A stretch of DNA of 64,000 nt from Bombus terrestris (Eukaryota > Arthropoda > Insecta > Hymenoptera > Apidae): contig NC_063272.1 in assembly GCF_910591885.1 (NCBI RefSeq), positions 12,474,364-12,538,363 on the forward strand, written 5' to 3'. Shown piece by piece: positions 33,301 through 44,202 of the stretch. Position numbers and translations under genes: made by a program. Numbering within the stretch: position 1 is the stretch's first letter; each line of letters opens with the position of its first letter. The notes under the pieces are model-generated. The model was not told the origin of the DNA. It saw only the letters and a list, made by a program, of their open reading frames with translations, and did not search any database.

Positions 33301-36087
33301 CGTGTAATCCTAGAAGTGCTTATGTAGGATGTTACACTCTCAACTTACTCGTCAGCATCTCCAAAAAATAGGATTCTCTAAAAACGGACTGTTGAGCTTT
33401 GACAATGAGATTTCATGTACAAGAAGTTTATATCCTAATAAGGTTCTTAAAAGGTGATTATCGTTCTCTTGATCTCTGGAATTATTTTACGACTATAGTT
33501 CCTTTGACTAAAAATATTACAACGCGGAGATATAATACCTTGAATCATTCTGCACCTGTTCCTTGAAATGTGACAAATAGATCGCACATATATGTAAGCT
33601 CATATTTTTTATGAATATGGTTAAATAATACAACGAGTATTTTACTTTAAATATTTTATATATTTTTACATGTCATTATACGTTCAATATATTTTCGTAT
33701 ATTTATTTTCCATAAACGAGTAAATATCTGCAGTCTAATGATAAATGAAACATTGTAACAAAAAAATTTTTTAAAGAAAAATGGTAGAACTTATTCGATG
33801 ATAAATTTAGGAAAAAGTAATTTCCTTTCGGAAAGCAAAATATCTAATTTTGAAACATTAAAAATAAATTTATTTATGTATAATGATATGTTACTCCTCG
33901 TCTTACGGTAGATGTAAAAGAAAAATAGCTTTAATTTATTGTAAAATATATATGTTCATCTGATTCATTTTAATATAGTTTCACAAGTGATGAAGCAACC
34001 GAAATATCAAGAATATTCCATTTTGTCATGAAACAAAAGATTTTATAACGCTCGAAGATGACTTTTGGGAGATGAAGAAATTATTTTTGTCGCATATAAG
34101 AAGCACGGCCAATTCTCTGCGGTCAAGGATTATTTTCGGAAGCAAACACGACGGTAATTTGCCTATATGCATAGCCGACTTTATTATACTCGAATAAAAT
34201 ATTTAGACTATATTAATAAATCCCAACGATACGAACGAGATTCTACATAAAAGTTAGTTCTTTGCCAAACTCGTGTATTTACTACATCATTTATACATAT
34301 ACATATTTTCTATGAAACGGACCATTCTTTCTTTATTAAATATAAATAGACCAACATCTCACAACCTACCACAGTCTGCTTCCTACGCGAAATAAAAAGC
34401 AAAAAGAAGATTAAAATTATAAAGGAAAGGAATTGTATAAGACTTTAAACATATTTTACTGCTAAAATTTTCATTTTATGCGATATTTTCTATATTAATT
34501 TTTTTACTTTGTTTGATAAAGATAAAGATAATTTGATTATCCTTCTATTCATGTCAGATATTATTAGGTACTACCAATCTTCAACTGATCAAAGAATACA
34601 AGAACATAAAGTTCACATTTAATTCAAACAACATTTGATGCAAATACAAATACGTCATTTTAACGTCTTTTCTACCGTATCAATTTTTGAGATTATCTGA
34701 TAGCTCACATTACCAGAATCACCAGTTTTCCGTATAATACCCATCTTATAATATTTGTAATATCACTATGTAATAACATACTGTTGTTAGTAAAATAAAA
34801 ATATATAACACTCAAGAATAAATTTACTGATAATTAAAACCCGGTACTGGATTATACAAAATATCGTATGCCAAATTTATCGACGAATAGAAACGAAAAT
34901 ATCCAGTCAAAGCGGAAAATTCAACACGGAGCGTATCGACTATCTACACAATATTAATTTAAATTTGTCAAAAATATTAATTTTAACTTATCAATTTAAA
35001 AATTCCAAAAAACTACAAATTGTGTACCACATTACATTTATATCGATTCGACGATACACAGGTACGTACGATTTTCATGCTCGTTTCGAAGAAAACGAAC
35101 ACAAACTGTATTGTTTTACGACGGCTTCTTCGAAAGTGAATTTGGCGATGGGCCAGATGTGGATCGCCGAGTCGTCGTTGATTTTACTTCATGACAGGGT
35201 AATAGATTTCGCATGTCGGAACAAATATTGAAATGAGACTGTAGGAGAAAAAAATGGACGCAGAGCACGAGGCCAGGCTATACCTTGTTACCTAATTTCC
35301 CGGCACGAATCGATCGGAAGGATAAACTTTTTATTTCCGGCTAATTGGCAGCTCATTATTTCGAGATCGAACTCGAGGTACTCGCGCATGAGTCACTGGC
35401 GAGTTATCGATAGAGACATCGATGACGTACACAGGATGTCCTGAATTCGAACGTGATAGCTTTGACGTCGTTCTAATCCATCACGAAGACTTGTTTAGGG
35501 ATAGACGGAAACATTGAACTTCTAGCATCTTGGCATTGAGTTGGTGTGAGTAGACTTTGATGTGTTGGATGAATACGAAAAGTGATATGATAATAAATGC
35601 GTATATTTAGTTTATTAAGGTGTAACGTTCCGTCAACATACCAATATTTCATTTATAATTTTCTTTTCAGTTATTCTTATGATTATTAAATTCTCCTTGA
35701 ACTTTTTAACATTGTAGTTATAGGAGATAATTTTAAGAATATACGTAATATATTTTTCGTGATTATTTTTTTTTTTATTATGTATTATTAATATTATCAT
35801 TTTGATCTGTATAAAACTTTACTAAATCCACTTTACTAAAGTATTATTTTAAGGAAATTAGGGTATCTATTTATAGTAAACATTGATATTTTTAAATCAT
35901 GGAAATTTTTCTTGGATTTCTGCAAAATATCTATTGATCTAATACAGTATCGTCTCTATACTATACGCAATTGAACGAAAATCGCGATTCCCTGACGATG
36001 AATTATCACGTGGAGTGTAGAGCACTCGATTGTATGTATGTGATAGATGTGACTCGCCATTTTTCCGGATATAAAGGACAGTACGAG
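30322..36087. other. Non-coding DNA
   Basis: Mostly very AT-rich. Slightly GC-richer patches at about 32100-32340 and 35060-35480 carry no supported gene. Confidence 0.55.
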
Positions 36088-36088
36088 T

Positions 36089-36128
<40 letters not shown>
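36088..36128 (+). repeat. (GA)n tract
   Basis: gaaagagagag-type repeat. A tataaa lies ~20 bp upstream (near 36070). It could be a GAGA-type regulatory tract, but no transcript evidence is visible. Confidence 0.8.
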
Positions 36129-38360
36129 TCCAAAAGTGGGCTTGACGAAGAGAAACATATCGGTTGGATAATATTAATGCAACAACGCACTTTTTTCATT
36201 TTCCATCTCTCGTTGAACGAATCTTTTATCAGTGTAATAGCGAAGCATTTCTGATAAAAACAGAACCAAACACGATATATGTAATTTGAAGCATATTTGC
36301 TTATTTAATGATGTTAACTTATTTTCTTTCGTCTATTAAATATATGTACATACATGGAAATGAGATTTAAACTATATCGTGTTTAGTCTCATTTTAATTG
36401 AAAAATGTGATAAATACCTCAGAGGAAGTTTTATTTAGAAAGAATCAAAAATAAAAAGGTTTCGTTATTGTCTCACGAATAATTAGTATTGTTTCGTGGA
36501 CAGTTGAATTCGGTTTAGGTCGCACTACTCAGCCGTCGAACTTCATGGTGTGTCAAAGGAAATTCTAGGATCCATTGAATGGAACTTGGCCCTAGTTGTG
36601 GGGGTGACGACCGGTCATTTATAAGGAACAGGCGATCAATTATCGACTGTACAATTTTTGTTTCTTGATGAAACAATATGCAAGTTACTTTATGTACCTT
36701 TTTCAACAATGTTGCATTTATGCAAACTTTACTCATTATTCCACTGTTTAGTTTCTAATGTTTTAAATTTAAATAACAATTTGCGTAAGGTAGTTAAGAA
36801 GTATGATTTTTGAAAATATTTGTTAAGCAGAATATTATATATTCGGTAATGAGTATTTAATTTAAATATGTAGAAAGGAGCAACCCTTTTTACAAACGAA
36901 TCTTATCCTTTTTCAAATGTTATTAATATTTTATTTTATATTAATACATCCTATATAGAAGAAGTTCTGGGTTTATAATTTATGACATTAACAATGTATG
37001 AATTTACTTATATAAGAATGTACTTATAAAAGAATTTTTTTCATAAAAGATTTCGTTTTCTAAAAAGATTTTATATGTTTTAATAAATAGGAAAAAGTAT
37101 TTTATTTAATATTTTACTTGGAAAAGATCTTTTGAAATGCACCATTTTCAGATATTCTTATCTGGGAAACTACTGTATTACAGAAAGTATTGTATTGCAG
37201 TACAATAAAGTACAAATAGTAACAGTTATGCGTGATAATTAATAGAAATGATCTTTTGTGTTGCTAACTTCCGTTCGATTGACTCATCTATTACAGTTAC
37301 ACCAAGCAAGTTCTACCTACTATACCAGGTATCAAAGCATTCATTTATGACATGGTATTGTTTAAAAGGTTATAAGCTACAAAGAGCAGGTATTAAACTT
37401 TTTATAACAAAGTGTCATGTTTTCAAACATTGACAATTTGTTAAAATATAATGGAAATTTATTTTCACGTTTACACATTTTTACTAGTATGAACATTACA
37501 CGCTCGACATTACAATTTAATTTAAATTTTATACATTTTATATTCGAATTGAAATTTTATTTGATTGAATCGTGATATTTTCATTGAAATCTAAATTGTT
37601 AGCATTTATTTAGTATTTCAGTTTGAATTTTAATTCAGGAAAAGAATGAATTTCTGTATGGAAATTAAAAAGACTTAGAATTTCTATTTAGTTCGAAAGC
37701 TTCAGTGTTAAATACTTCTATGTTCCGTCCCTTGCTCAATTTGACTTTAACTAAGACCTAATAATTACGGCAATGTTCGTAAATGCTTGAAAATGCTATA
37801 TAATCGTATTAGCTTTTTTTAAAAACATTTTATAGTAAAATCATTATAAAATTGTAATATTTTTTAGACGATTTGAATTCATTATATTATACATGATACA
37901 TTGTACTCATTTTTAATTAAGTTACTTTTGCGATGTTTAATTTTATTTTACGTATATTCTTATGACTCTCTATGTTGATGATTATGTAAGATGATTCGTG
38001 CGCCGTGTGCGTGAAATTTTATACTAGATATTGATCTACCATATACTATATACTATAAACTGAATCTTTTGACGTAATCTTAATAGTTTGAAGGAATCTG
38101 TAATCCTGTAAGTGTTTTCGGTTTGTGGATGGTCCTTAGAACAATCCTTAGGTTTATTGTGCGGAGAAAGCGGATAGTTACCTAACGGAAAAACCGGATT
38201 TTTCCAACGAACGTCACCCACCTCCTCCTATCTTCATTCATTAACGTTGGCTATAGCCAATGGGCAGCGCGGATAGTTATCCTCACTTTCCTAACGAAAA
38301 GTGCGAACAACGAATCCGCGTTCATCGTTCAGAAACCACACCCACACCGAGCTTTACTCC
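36129..38360. other. Non-coding DNA
   Basis: AT-rich up to ~38100. From ~38150 to 38360 the sequence is GC-richer, contains two gcggatagtta phrases and a small hairpin (ggaaaaa/tttttcc, ~38190-38208), and may be part of the repeat whose LTR-like end starts at 38361. Confidence 0.5.
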
Positions 38361-38424
38361 TGTGGCGGTACTCCACACCGCAAATATCATCACTTGACAC
38401 GAATAGTTCGGGAGGACTGCAGCG

Positions 38425-38438
38425 GAGTGGTTAGCGCC
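38425..38438 (+). repeat. LINE target-site duplication (with 44037-44050)
   Basis: Perfect 14-bp repeat gagtggttagcgcc on either side of the full-length LINE, at the A-box position of the tRNA-like module. Confidence 0.92.
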
Positions 38439-38890
38439 CCAGTCGACCGTGATCCTCCGAGCAGGCCTGACCTCTCGACCCTAAGGGACTACCAGGCGTA
38501 GGCCCAAACAGTGAGCGCAGCAAGCTATTCAGTGTACAGTATACAGTGAGAGAGCGGTGAAAAAAAAAAAGCAAAAAGAGTGCTAAGCAGTGAAAAAATA
38601 GTGATAACATCACCCACACTAAAAACAATACAAAAATAGAAGAGGAAAGGAATGAGACTGAAACCAAGGAGGCGGAATCCGCCATAAGTCCGACAAAAAA
38701 GGGGGTCAAAAGGAAGATAGAAAAGCAACAGATAACTAAAGATAGCAGCATAAGACCCGCTGCACAAAAGACGCGGAAACTCAATCCGCCTCCAAACCTG
38801 ATAAGCAGGAACAAAAAAGAAATCAGACAAGAAAATTTAAAAGAAAAAGAAAGCGATTCTCAAGAAGAGTGTCACGAAAAAAACGAAAAC
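38439..38890 (+). promoter_or_regulatory. LINE 5' region with possible internal promoter
   Basis: The first ~150 bp are GC-rich and include attcagtgtac (~38527), an initiator-like site; jockey-type LINEs are known to use internal 5' promoters. From 38594 the sequence is open in the ORF1 frame. Confidence 0.4.
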
Positions 38891-40297
38891 ATGAAACAAA
38901 AAAGAAGCCCCCAACCAATGGCAATCCCAATAAAAAATAGATTTGAAGCCCTCCAAGCTCAAGACCCCTGCGCACCGCAGTCGCAGGAAACTATCATCGA
39001 AACATTAAAAAAAAAAAACGACTTACTAAGGAAAAAAGCAACCAGACAGCCCACACCCCTGGTCACATCACCGATAACCACGAACAAAAACAATGCCGCC
39101 CGGACAAGTACCTCCCCCGCCGCTCCGCCAAAAAAAACAACAACACCACAACATTCAACATTACTGAAAAACCAAAATTATAAAGGCCTGCCACCCAGCC
39201 ACCCCGCTGAAGAACAGGCAGACCCCCCCACATCGGCAAAAGGGGCCAGGCCACCCCCCATCAAAATAACATTACAAGACCCAAAAGATACAATAGCACT
39301 CATGGAAACTTCACTCAAAATCAAGAATTTCCACATCAAAAGAATCCACTCAGGTAAGCATGTGCTTTACCTCCAAAACATAAATGACTACACAAATGCA
39401 AAAAAAATACTGACTGCAGCCAACACGGCCTACTTCACATACACTCCAAAATCTCAAAAACCCCATACGTATCTACTAAAAGGTCTAGGTAACAGCTACA
39501 CAGAAGCGGAAATACTAGAAGATCTGAAAGCCCTGAATATCGAAGAAGTCAACTTCACCAAAGTGACCCGATTCACAACAAGAAAATCAAGGGAGAACAA
39601 CACATTGCTCCCAATCTATATAATTCAAGTCTCCCCCGATAGCAATATTGGGAACCTATTAAAAATAAACAGACTCAACTATCTAAAAATAGCATGGGAA
39701 AAAATAAAAAAAAACAACGATATCACGCAGTGCTACAAATGCCAGCGAATAGGCCACACTGCACAAAACTGTAACCTAAATTATCGCTGTGTAAAATGCA
39801 CTGAACCGCACGGGCCAGGTGAGTGCAAAATAAAAAAAGAAGCAGTAGTCAGCAAAGAAAAAATCTACTGCGTAAACTGCAAAAACTACGGACATCCTGC
39901 ATCTTACAAAGGATGTCCAAAACTCGTCGAACTCCGGAAAAAGATTAATGAAAAAATCACCAAAGCAAAAACATCAAAAACCGAAAGAATCGCCAAAATA
40001 AGCCGTAAGTACGTCCCCGAGCTAAAGTTCGCGGATATAGTAAAACAAAAAACAAGTATAAACGAGACAAGCCCGCTAGTAACAAACTTAGCGGCACAAG
40101 CCAAACAAAACCCAAACCCAACAATAGACGCACCCCAAATAAGCATAATAAATGTCATTGAAGACTTCAAAAAAAGCATCTTAAAAGCACTAAACGACCA
40201 ACAAACCCAACTAAACGAAATCAAAAAAGCACTAAATACGCATGAAGAAAGAATCGATTCCATCTTCAACATCATCGAAAATATAGACGAAGATTAG
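38891..40297 (+). CDS. LINE ORF1, Gag-like nucleic-acid-binding protein (468 aa)
   Basis: Encodes the RNA-binding partner of the LINE ribonucleoprotein. The N-terminal ~100 residues are Pro/Lys/Thr-rich and disordered. The middle (about 125-280) fits the RRM-like/pre-C2HC region of jockey-type ORF1 proteins (YLLKGLGNSYTEAEILEDL). Three knuckles follow: C281-CYKCQRIGHTAQNC, C300-CVKCTEPHGPGEC and C327-CVNCKNYGHPASYKGC. The C terminus (about 425-465) looks coiled-coil (QQTQLNEIKKALNTHEERI). ATG 38891 is the first in-frame ATG, but the frame is open a further 99 codons upstream (38594) with protein-like composition (SPTKKGVKRKIEKQQ), so translation may begin earlier from a non-AUG codon, or an upstream ATG was lost. 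ORF2 opens 11 nt before this stop, in the +1 frame. Confidence 0.9.
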   Translation: MKQKRSPQPMAIPIKNRFEALQAQDPCAPQSQETIIETLKKKNDLLRKKATRQPTPLVTSPITTNKNNAARTSTSPAAPPKKTTTPQHSTLLKNQNYKGLPPSHPAEEQADPPTSAKGARPPPIKITLQDPKDTIALMETSLKIKNFHIKRIHSGKHVLYLQNINDYTNAKKILTAANTAYFTYTPKSQKPHTYLLKGLGNSYTEAEILEDLKALNIEEVNFTKVTRFTTRKSRENNTLLPIYIIQVSPDSNIGNLLKINRLNYLKIAWEKIKKNNDITQCYKCQRIGHTAQNCNLNYRCVKCTEPHGPGECKIKKEAVVSKEKIYCVNCKNYGHPASYKGCPKLVELRKKINEKITKAKTSKTERIAKISRKYVPELKFADIVKQKTSINETSPLVTNLAAQAKQNPNPTIDAPQISIINVIEDFKKSILKALNDQQTQLNEIKKALNTHEERIDSIFNIIENIDED

Positions 40298-43200
40298 CCA
40301 AAACACACCCGCCCACCAATCACAGCAGAAAACAAACCAGACAAAAGTTAAACATCTGAAAATCATATCAATAAACGCCAACTCTCTAATCTCAAACCAA
40401 AAAAGATACAGCCTACTAACTCTAATTAAGAAAGAAACCCCCGACATAGTACTTATCTCAGAAACCAAACTGAACTATAGACATAAGGTGCAATACAAAA
40501 ACTACTCTATAATAAGACACGACAGACCAAACGCCACCCAAGGAGGAGGAACGGCAATCCTCATAAAAAACCCCCTGAAGTTCAAAACAATACAAAACGA
40601 CAAAATAACAAACTTCAAAATCCTAGAGACGACGATCATAAAAATAAAAATAAACAATAAGGAAAACTTATTTATCTCTGCAGCCTACGCAGCCTACGGA
40701 AACCAGAAACAATTTAACGACGAATTCGACAATCTCTTCCAACTTTTACAGCTCGACAAACAGGAAAACTACTACATAATAGCCGGTGACCTTAACGCCA
40801 AACATACCAGCTGGAAAAACGAAATAAACAACACGAGAGGAAACTCCGTCAGAACCTGGCTAGACAATAAAAGCATCTTCTACAAAACAAACCTTTATGG
40901 CTCCGAGCTACCCTCTTACCCAAAAGGACGCTCCTACCTAGACATATGCCTAGCAGACGCCCGAATAAAATTCCAAAACTTACGACCAAATAACACTCTC
41001 AAAACCATAGACTACGACAGCGACCATAACGCCATAGTATTTCAGATAAGCAAAAACACATCCGATTACCTAACACTCGAAACGCAGACCGAAACACCCA
41101 GGTACAACTACAAAAAGACAGACTGGAAAAAGTTCCAAAACCTGCTCGAACAGAACTGTGACCTAAAAATCTACAACAATGTCAACCTAACAGACAGACA
41201 AATCGACTCGTTCATAGACGAAATAGAAAAACATATACAAATCGCCCTACAAGAATCCGTACCGACATTTAAAAAAAAACACTCCTGCGAGCCATATATA
41301 AACTATAAAATAAAAAAACTACAACGAGATAAAAGCTACATACTATCGAAATTAAACTACCTAAGACACAACTACTCCTACGACAAAAGAGAAGACATAG
41401 AATTCCTAAAGTACCTGCTACACGAAATAAAATCACAACTAAAACAAGAATTCGCAAACTCTATAAATCAATACTGGACAAACAAAATAAAAAATATCTC
41501 CAAAAAAGACTCTGCTAGCATGTTCCCGCAGATAAATCAAATTTTCAGACCAAAGGAACAAAACTCCATCCCGCCCCTCAAACTGCCTCCAGAAAAAGCC
41601 TCCCTCATCCAAGAAGCAGGCATCGAGATACACAACACCAACAAAGACGCAGAGGGCAACTTCATAATATCAAAAACAACGGAAAAACTAGACATTATCG
41701 GCACCCACTTCGCCAAAACTCACACACAAAACGAACACATGGGCCGAGAACAATTAAACAGAATTATCATCGCCGAAACAAACATACTAAAAAATAAAAT
41801 AAAACAAGACATAGCGCTAAACAAAACAGTCTGCACATTCTCAAACGAAAACACATCGGACGACCCCAAACAGCCCGACCCAGAAATAAACTACTTCACA
41901 AACTTCAATCAACTAAGCACAATCTTCTCCACGCTAAACAACAAAAAATCCGCCGGCTTCGATGGCATCCCAAACATCTCGCTCAAACGCCTACCAAACA
42001 AAATAAAATGGTACTACACAGTACTGTTTAATAATGCACTAAACAACACGTACTTCCCCAAAAAATGGAAAAAAGCCAAACTCATAGCCATTACAAAAAA
42101 AAATAAAGACGGCTCATCACCTGCAAACCTACGACCCATAAGCCTCCTCCCCAACATAAGCAAAGTATACGAAATGATCATAAACAACCCCCTAGCAGCC
42201 TTCTGCTCAAAAAATAAGATAATCCCGGAAAACCAATTCGGCTTCCGCCACAAACACTCCACAATCCACGCAATAAACAAACTTACGTCTGATATCTGCT
42301 GGGCACTTAACGCAAACCAGCGAGTAGCCGCCTGCCTAATAGACATCGAAAAAGCCTTCGACACCGTCTGGATCCCAGGGCTCATTTATAAAATGATCAA
42401 AAAGAATTTCCCCGAATACCTAATCAAAATAGTATGGGACATGGTAACAAACAAAACTTTCATAATGACCGACGGCTCGCACACTTCAAGCAAAGAATTC
42501 TCCATAGAGAACGGCCTGCAACAAGGAACAGTAAATTCCCCGCTACTCTTCAGCATCTACAATAACGACTTACTAAACCTCTTTAACCTCAACACATCCA
42601 CACACAAACGCTCCATAGCCTTCGCGGATGACCTAATCATCTACGTAACAGGCCGCAAAACCAAAACGATAAGAACGGAATTGCAAGAACTCTTCAACAA
42701 AATCAGCGATTACTATCATACATGGAAACTAAAAATCAACGCAAGCAAATGCGAAACCATACTATTCAGACCCAGAACAAGCAAAATCGGCCCAGCAGAA
42801 AGGGAACAAGTCAGGAAATTCCGCCTAAAAGAAAAAGCAAACGAAGAGAACCTCATACCACACAAAAACTGCGTAAAATACCTAGGAATAAACATAGATG
42901 AAAAACTAAATTATAAGCAACACATCGAAATCCAACTCTCCAAAGCCAGCAAAGCCTTTTGGAATACAAAAAGGCTGTTTTACTCCAGACTTCTCGATAG
43001 CAAAGTAAAAATCATGTGCTACCAATCGCTAATAAGACCCATTATAACCTACGGCTGCCCAATATGGTACAACATACCTGCGTCAATAATGGAAAAAATT
43101 CGCATATTTGAAAGAAAATGCATCAGAGCTTGCCTGAGCATTTACAGATCAGAACACAGCGGATACAGAAAATACATAAAAAATAAAAAAATATACGACT

Positions 43201-43646
43201 TAGCCAACATCCACCGCATCGACTGTCACATCCTAAAACTAACGAGAAATCACTTCTCGCAAGCCGCGAAGATCAAAGAAAACAGCCTAATCTTCGGCTG
43301 CTTATACCCAAACGACGCATACTTCAAAAACACTCTGTTAACAGGCTACATCCCCCCCGAAGCCTTTCTATACCTAGACGAAAAAAACTATCTCCAAGAC
43401 CAAAACAACATACCCATAATTTATCATATGCAAAGGAAAATAGGAATGAAATCTATCCAATACGAGGAAAACCTAGATGGCCGCACGGCAGACACTAGGT
43501 GGAGATACAACATGGCCCTCCCCCAAAAGGATACAGAAGACAAACACAGAAAAAACACAAAAAAATACTGGTGGATACGGAATTCTCAACAAAAACAACA
43601 AGATAAAGAGCCACAGAACGGCAACGCTCACCGAATCAAAGTGTAA
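40287..43646 (+). CDS. LINE ORF2, endonuclease-reverse transcriptase (open frame 1119 codons)
   Basis: Nicks target DNA and copies the element RNA by target-primed reverse transcription. The AP-like endonuclease spans about residues 24-250 of the open frame (counted from 40287). It has N30 and N32 in INAN, E59 in SETKL, G167-DLNAKH and S245-DH. The reverse transcriptase spans ~560-830: RPISLLPNISKVYEM, NQFGFRHKHST, catalytic D686 and D692 region in LIDIEKAFDTVW, GLQQGTVNSPLLF, and F779-ADD. The C-terminal region lacks RNase H. No ATG occurs in frame before 41520, far beyond the endonuclease. Initiation must be by frameshift or reinitiation after ORF1 (11-nt overlap), by a non-AUG codon, or from an ATG that has been lost. 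The GTG at 40488 is not a credible start because the endonuclease N and E residues lie before it. No internal stop. Confidence 0.92.
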   Translation, partial: TKISQNTPAHQSQQKTNQTKVKHLKIISINANSLISNQKRYSLLTLIKKETPDIVLISETKLNYRHKVQYKNYSIIRHDRPNATQGGGTAILIKNPLKFKTIQNDKITNFKILETTIIKIKINNKENLFISAAYAAYGNQKQFNDEFDNLFQLLQLDKQENYYIIAGDLNAKHTSWKNEINNTRGNSVRTWLDNKSIFYKTNLYGSELPSYPKGRSYLDICLADARIKFQNLRPNNTLKTIDYDSDHNAIVFQISKNTSDYLTLETQTETPRYNYKKTDWKKFQNLLEQNCDLKIYNNVNLTDRQIDSFIDEIEKHIQIALQESVPTFKKKHSCEPYINYKIKKLQRDKSYILSKLNYLRHNYSYDKREDIEFLKYLLHEIKSQLKQEFANSINQYWTNKIKNISKKDSASMFPQINQIFRPKEQNSIPPLKLPPEKASLIQEAGIEIHNTNKDAEGNFIISKTTEKLDIIGTHFAKTHTQNEHMGREQLNRIIIAETNILKNKIKQDIALNKTVCTFSNENTSDDPKQPDPEINYFTNFNQLSTIFSTLNNKKSAGFDGIPNISLKRLPNKIKWYYTVLFNNALNNTYFPKKWKKAKLIAITKKNKDGSSPANLRPISLLPNISKVYEMIINNPLAAFCSKNKIIPENQFGFRHKHSTIHAINKLTSDICWALNANQRVAACLIDIEKAFDTVWIPGLIYKMIKKNFPEYLIKIVWDMVTNKTFIMTDGSHTSSKEFSIENGLQQGTVNSPLLFSIYNNDLLNLFNLNTSTHKRSIAFADDLIIYVTGRKTKTIRTELQELFNKISDYYHTWKLKINASKCETILFRPRTSKIGPAEREQVRKFRLKEKANEENLIPHKNCVKYLGINIDEKLNYKQHIEIQLSKASKAFWNTKRLFYSRLLDSKVKIMCYQSLIRPIITYGCPIWYNIPASIMEKIRIFERKCIRACLSIYRSEHSGYRKYIKNKKIYDLANIHRIDCHILKLTRNHFSQAAKIKENSLIFGCLYPNDAYFKNTLLTGYIPPEAFLYLDEKNYLQDQNNIPIIYHMQRKIGMKSIQYEENLDGRTADTRWRYNMALPQKDTEDKHRKNTKKYWWIRNSQQKQQDKEPQNGNAHRIKV

Positions 43647-44036
43647 ATATGTAAATATGTAAATAGATAAACAAATATTATACTAATCCCACAGAACACC
43701 CCTCCCCGCTCCTCCCAGTCCATCCCCTCCCAACCCCTCCCTAATAGGCTAGCGAACTGTCCTGTTTTTGCGTCCAGGCTTTCAGGACATAAATTAAAAT
43801 ATCGTACATAGGCACAGCGCAACAGCGGCTTAATTTTATTTTATTTAACAATAATAATCTTAAAAAAAAAAAAGAGAAAAGAATGTAATAATGCATGGCT
43901 ACGTCGTACCGCCGCGTATCGGTACTCTTGCCTGTACCACCCTACAATTAGAATTCAGCGTTTATTCTGGAAAAAAATGATGTAAAAAAATATGTAAATA
44001 ACCTGGAACAAATAAACAGAGATAAAAAAAAAAAAA
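43647..44036 (+). other. LINE 3'-UTR, C-rich tract, hairpin and poly(A)
   Basis: A C-rich tract (about 43699-43740, runs of cccctcc) is followed by a region nearly identical to the truncated copy at 5024-5371. A 6-bp hairpin gtaccg/cggtac (43906-43911 with 43920-43925) is present and identical in the truncated copy. Ends aataaacagagat plus poly(A). The conserved 3' end is presumably what the reverse transcriptase recognises. Confidence 0.75.
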
Positions 44037-44039
44037 GAG

Positions 44040-44086
44040 TGGTTAGCGCCTTAGGATGCAAACTTTGAGAATCCGAGTTCTAATCC
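44040..44086 (+). promoter_or_regulatory. Eroded tRNA-like A/B-box module after LINE
   Basis: A-box-like tggttagcgcc (44040-44050), then B-box-like agttctaatcc (44076-44086), which differs from GGTTCGANTCC at two positions. Spacing is 36 nt. Homologous to the intact module of the TRIM LTRs; probably weak or inactive. Confidence 0.5.
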
Positions 44087-44202
44087 CGGCGCCCTCGTAT
44101 TTTTCCGAAATCCGATTTTTCATCCACGACATCTAAATAAGAAGAGAAAATACAGCGTCCTCCAGCAAGCGACATCTGCAGCCAATAACGCTCCAGTTAT
44201 CA

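Larger units (their letters stand above)
38439..44036 (+). mobile_element. Full-length jockey-like LINE (~5.6 kb)
   Basis: The order is 5'-UTR, ORF1 (RNA-binding, CCHC knuckles), ORF2 (AP-type endonuclease and reverse transcriptase), 3'-UTR with a C-rich tract, AATAAA at 44011-44016, and a poly(A) tail. A perfect 14-bp duplication flanks it. No frameshift or internal stop is seen in either long frame, so it is young and possibly autonomous. The coding strand is markedly A-rich and T-poor. There is no RNase H domain, and the ORF1 layout favours the jockey group; the clade needs a phylogeny. Confidence 0.92.
38361..44202 (+). repeat. Diverged TRIM-family LTR carrying the LINE (3' end approximate)
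   Basis: Excluding the LINE and one target duplication, the sequence 38361-38438 plus 44051-44202 (~230 bp) resembles the TRIM LTR. It has the same first eight bases (tgtggcgg), a related tRNA-like module, and the shared phrase gcgacatctgcagcc. The 3' end is set at a CA by analogy. No 4-bp target repeat or primer-binding site is seen, so it could be a solo LTR or an eroded relative. Confidence 0.6.

Noticed and set aside
36060..36130. TATA box plus (GA)n as a promoter
   Set aside because: No initiator, exon or ORF follows; kept only as a simple repeat.
40488..43646. ORF2 start at GTG 40488
   Set aside because: Endonuclease residues (the N in INAN, the E in SETKL) are encoded upstream in the same frame.
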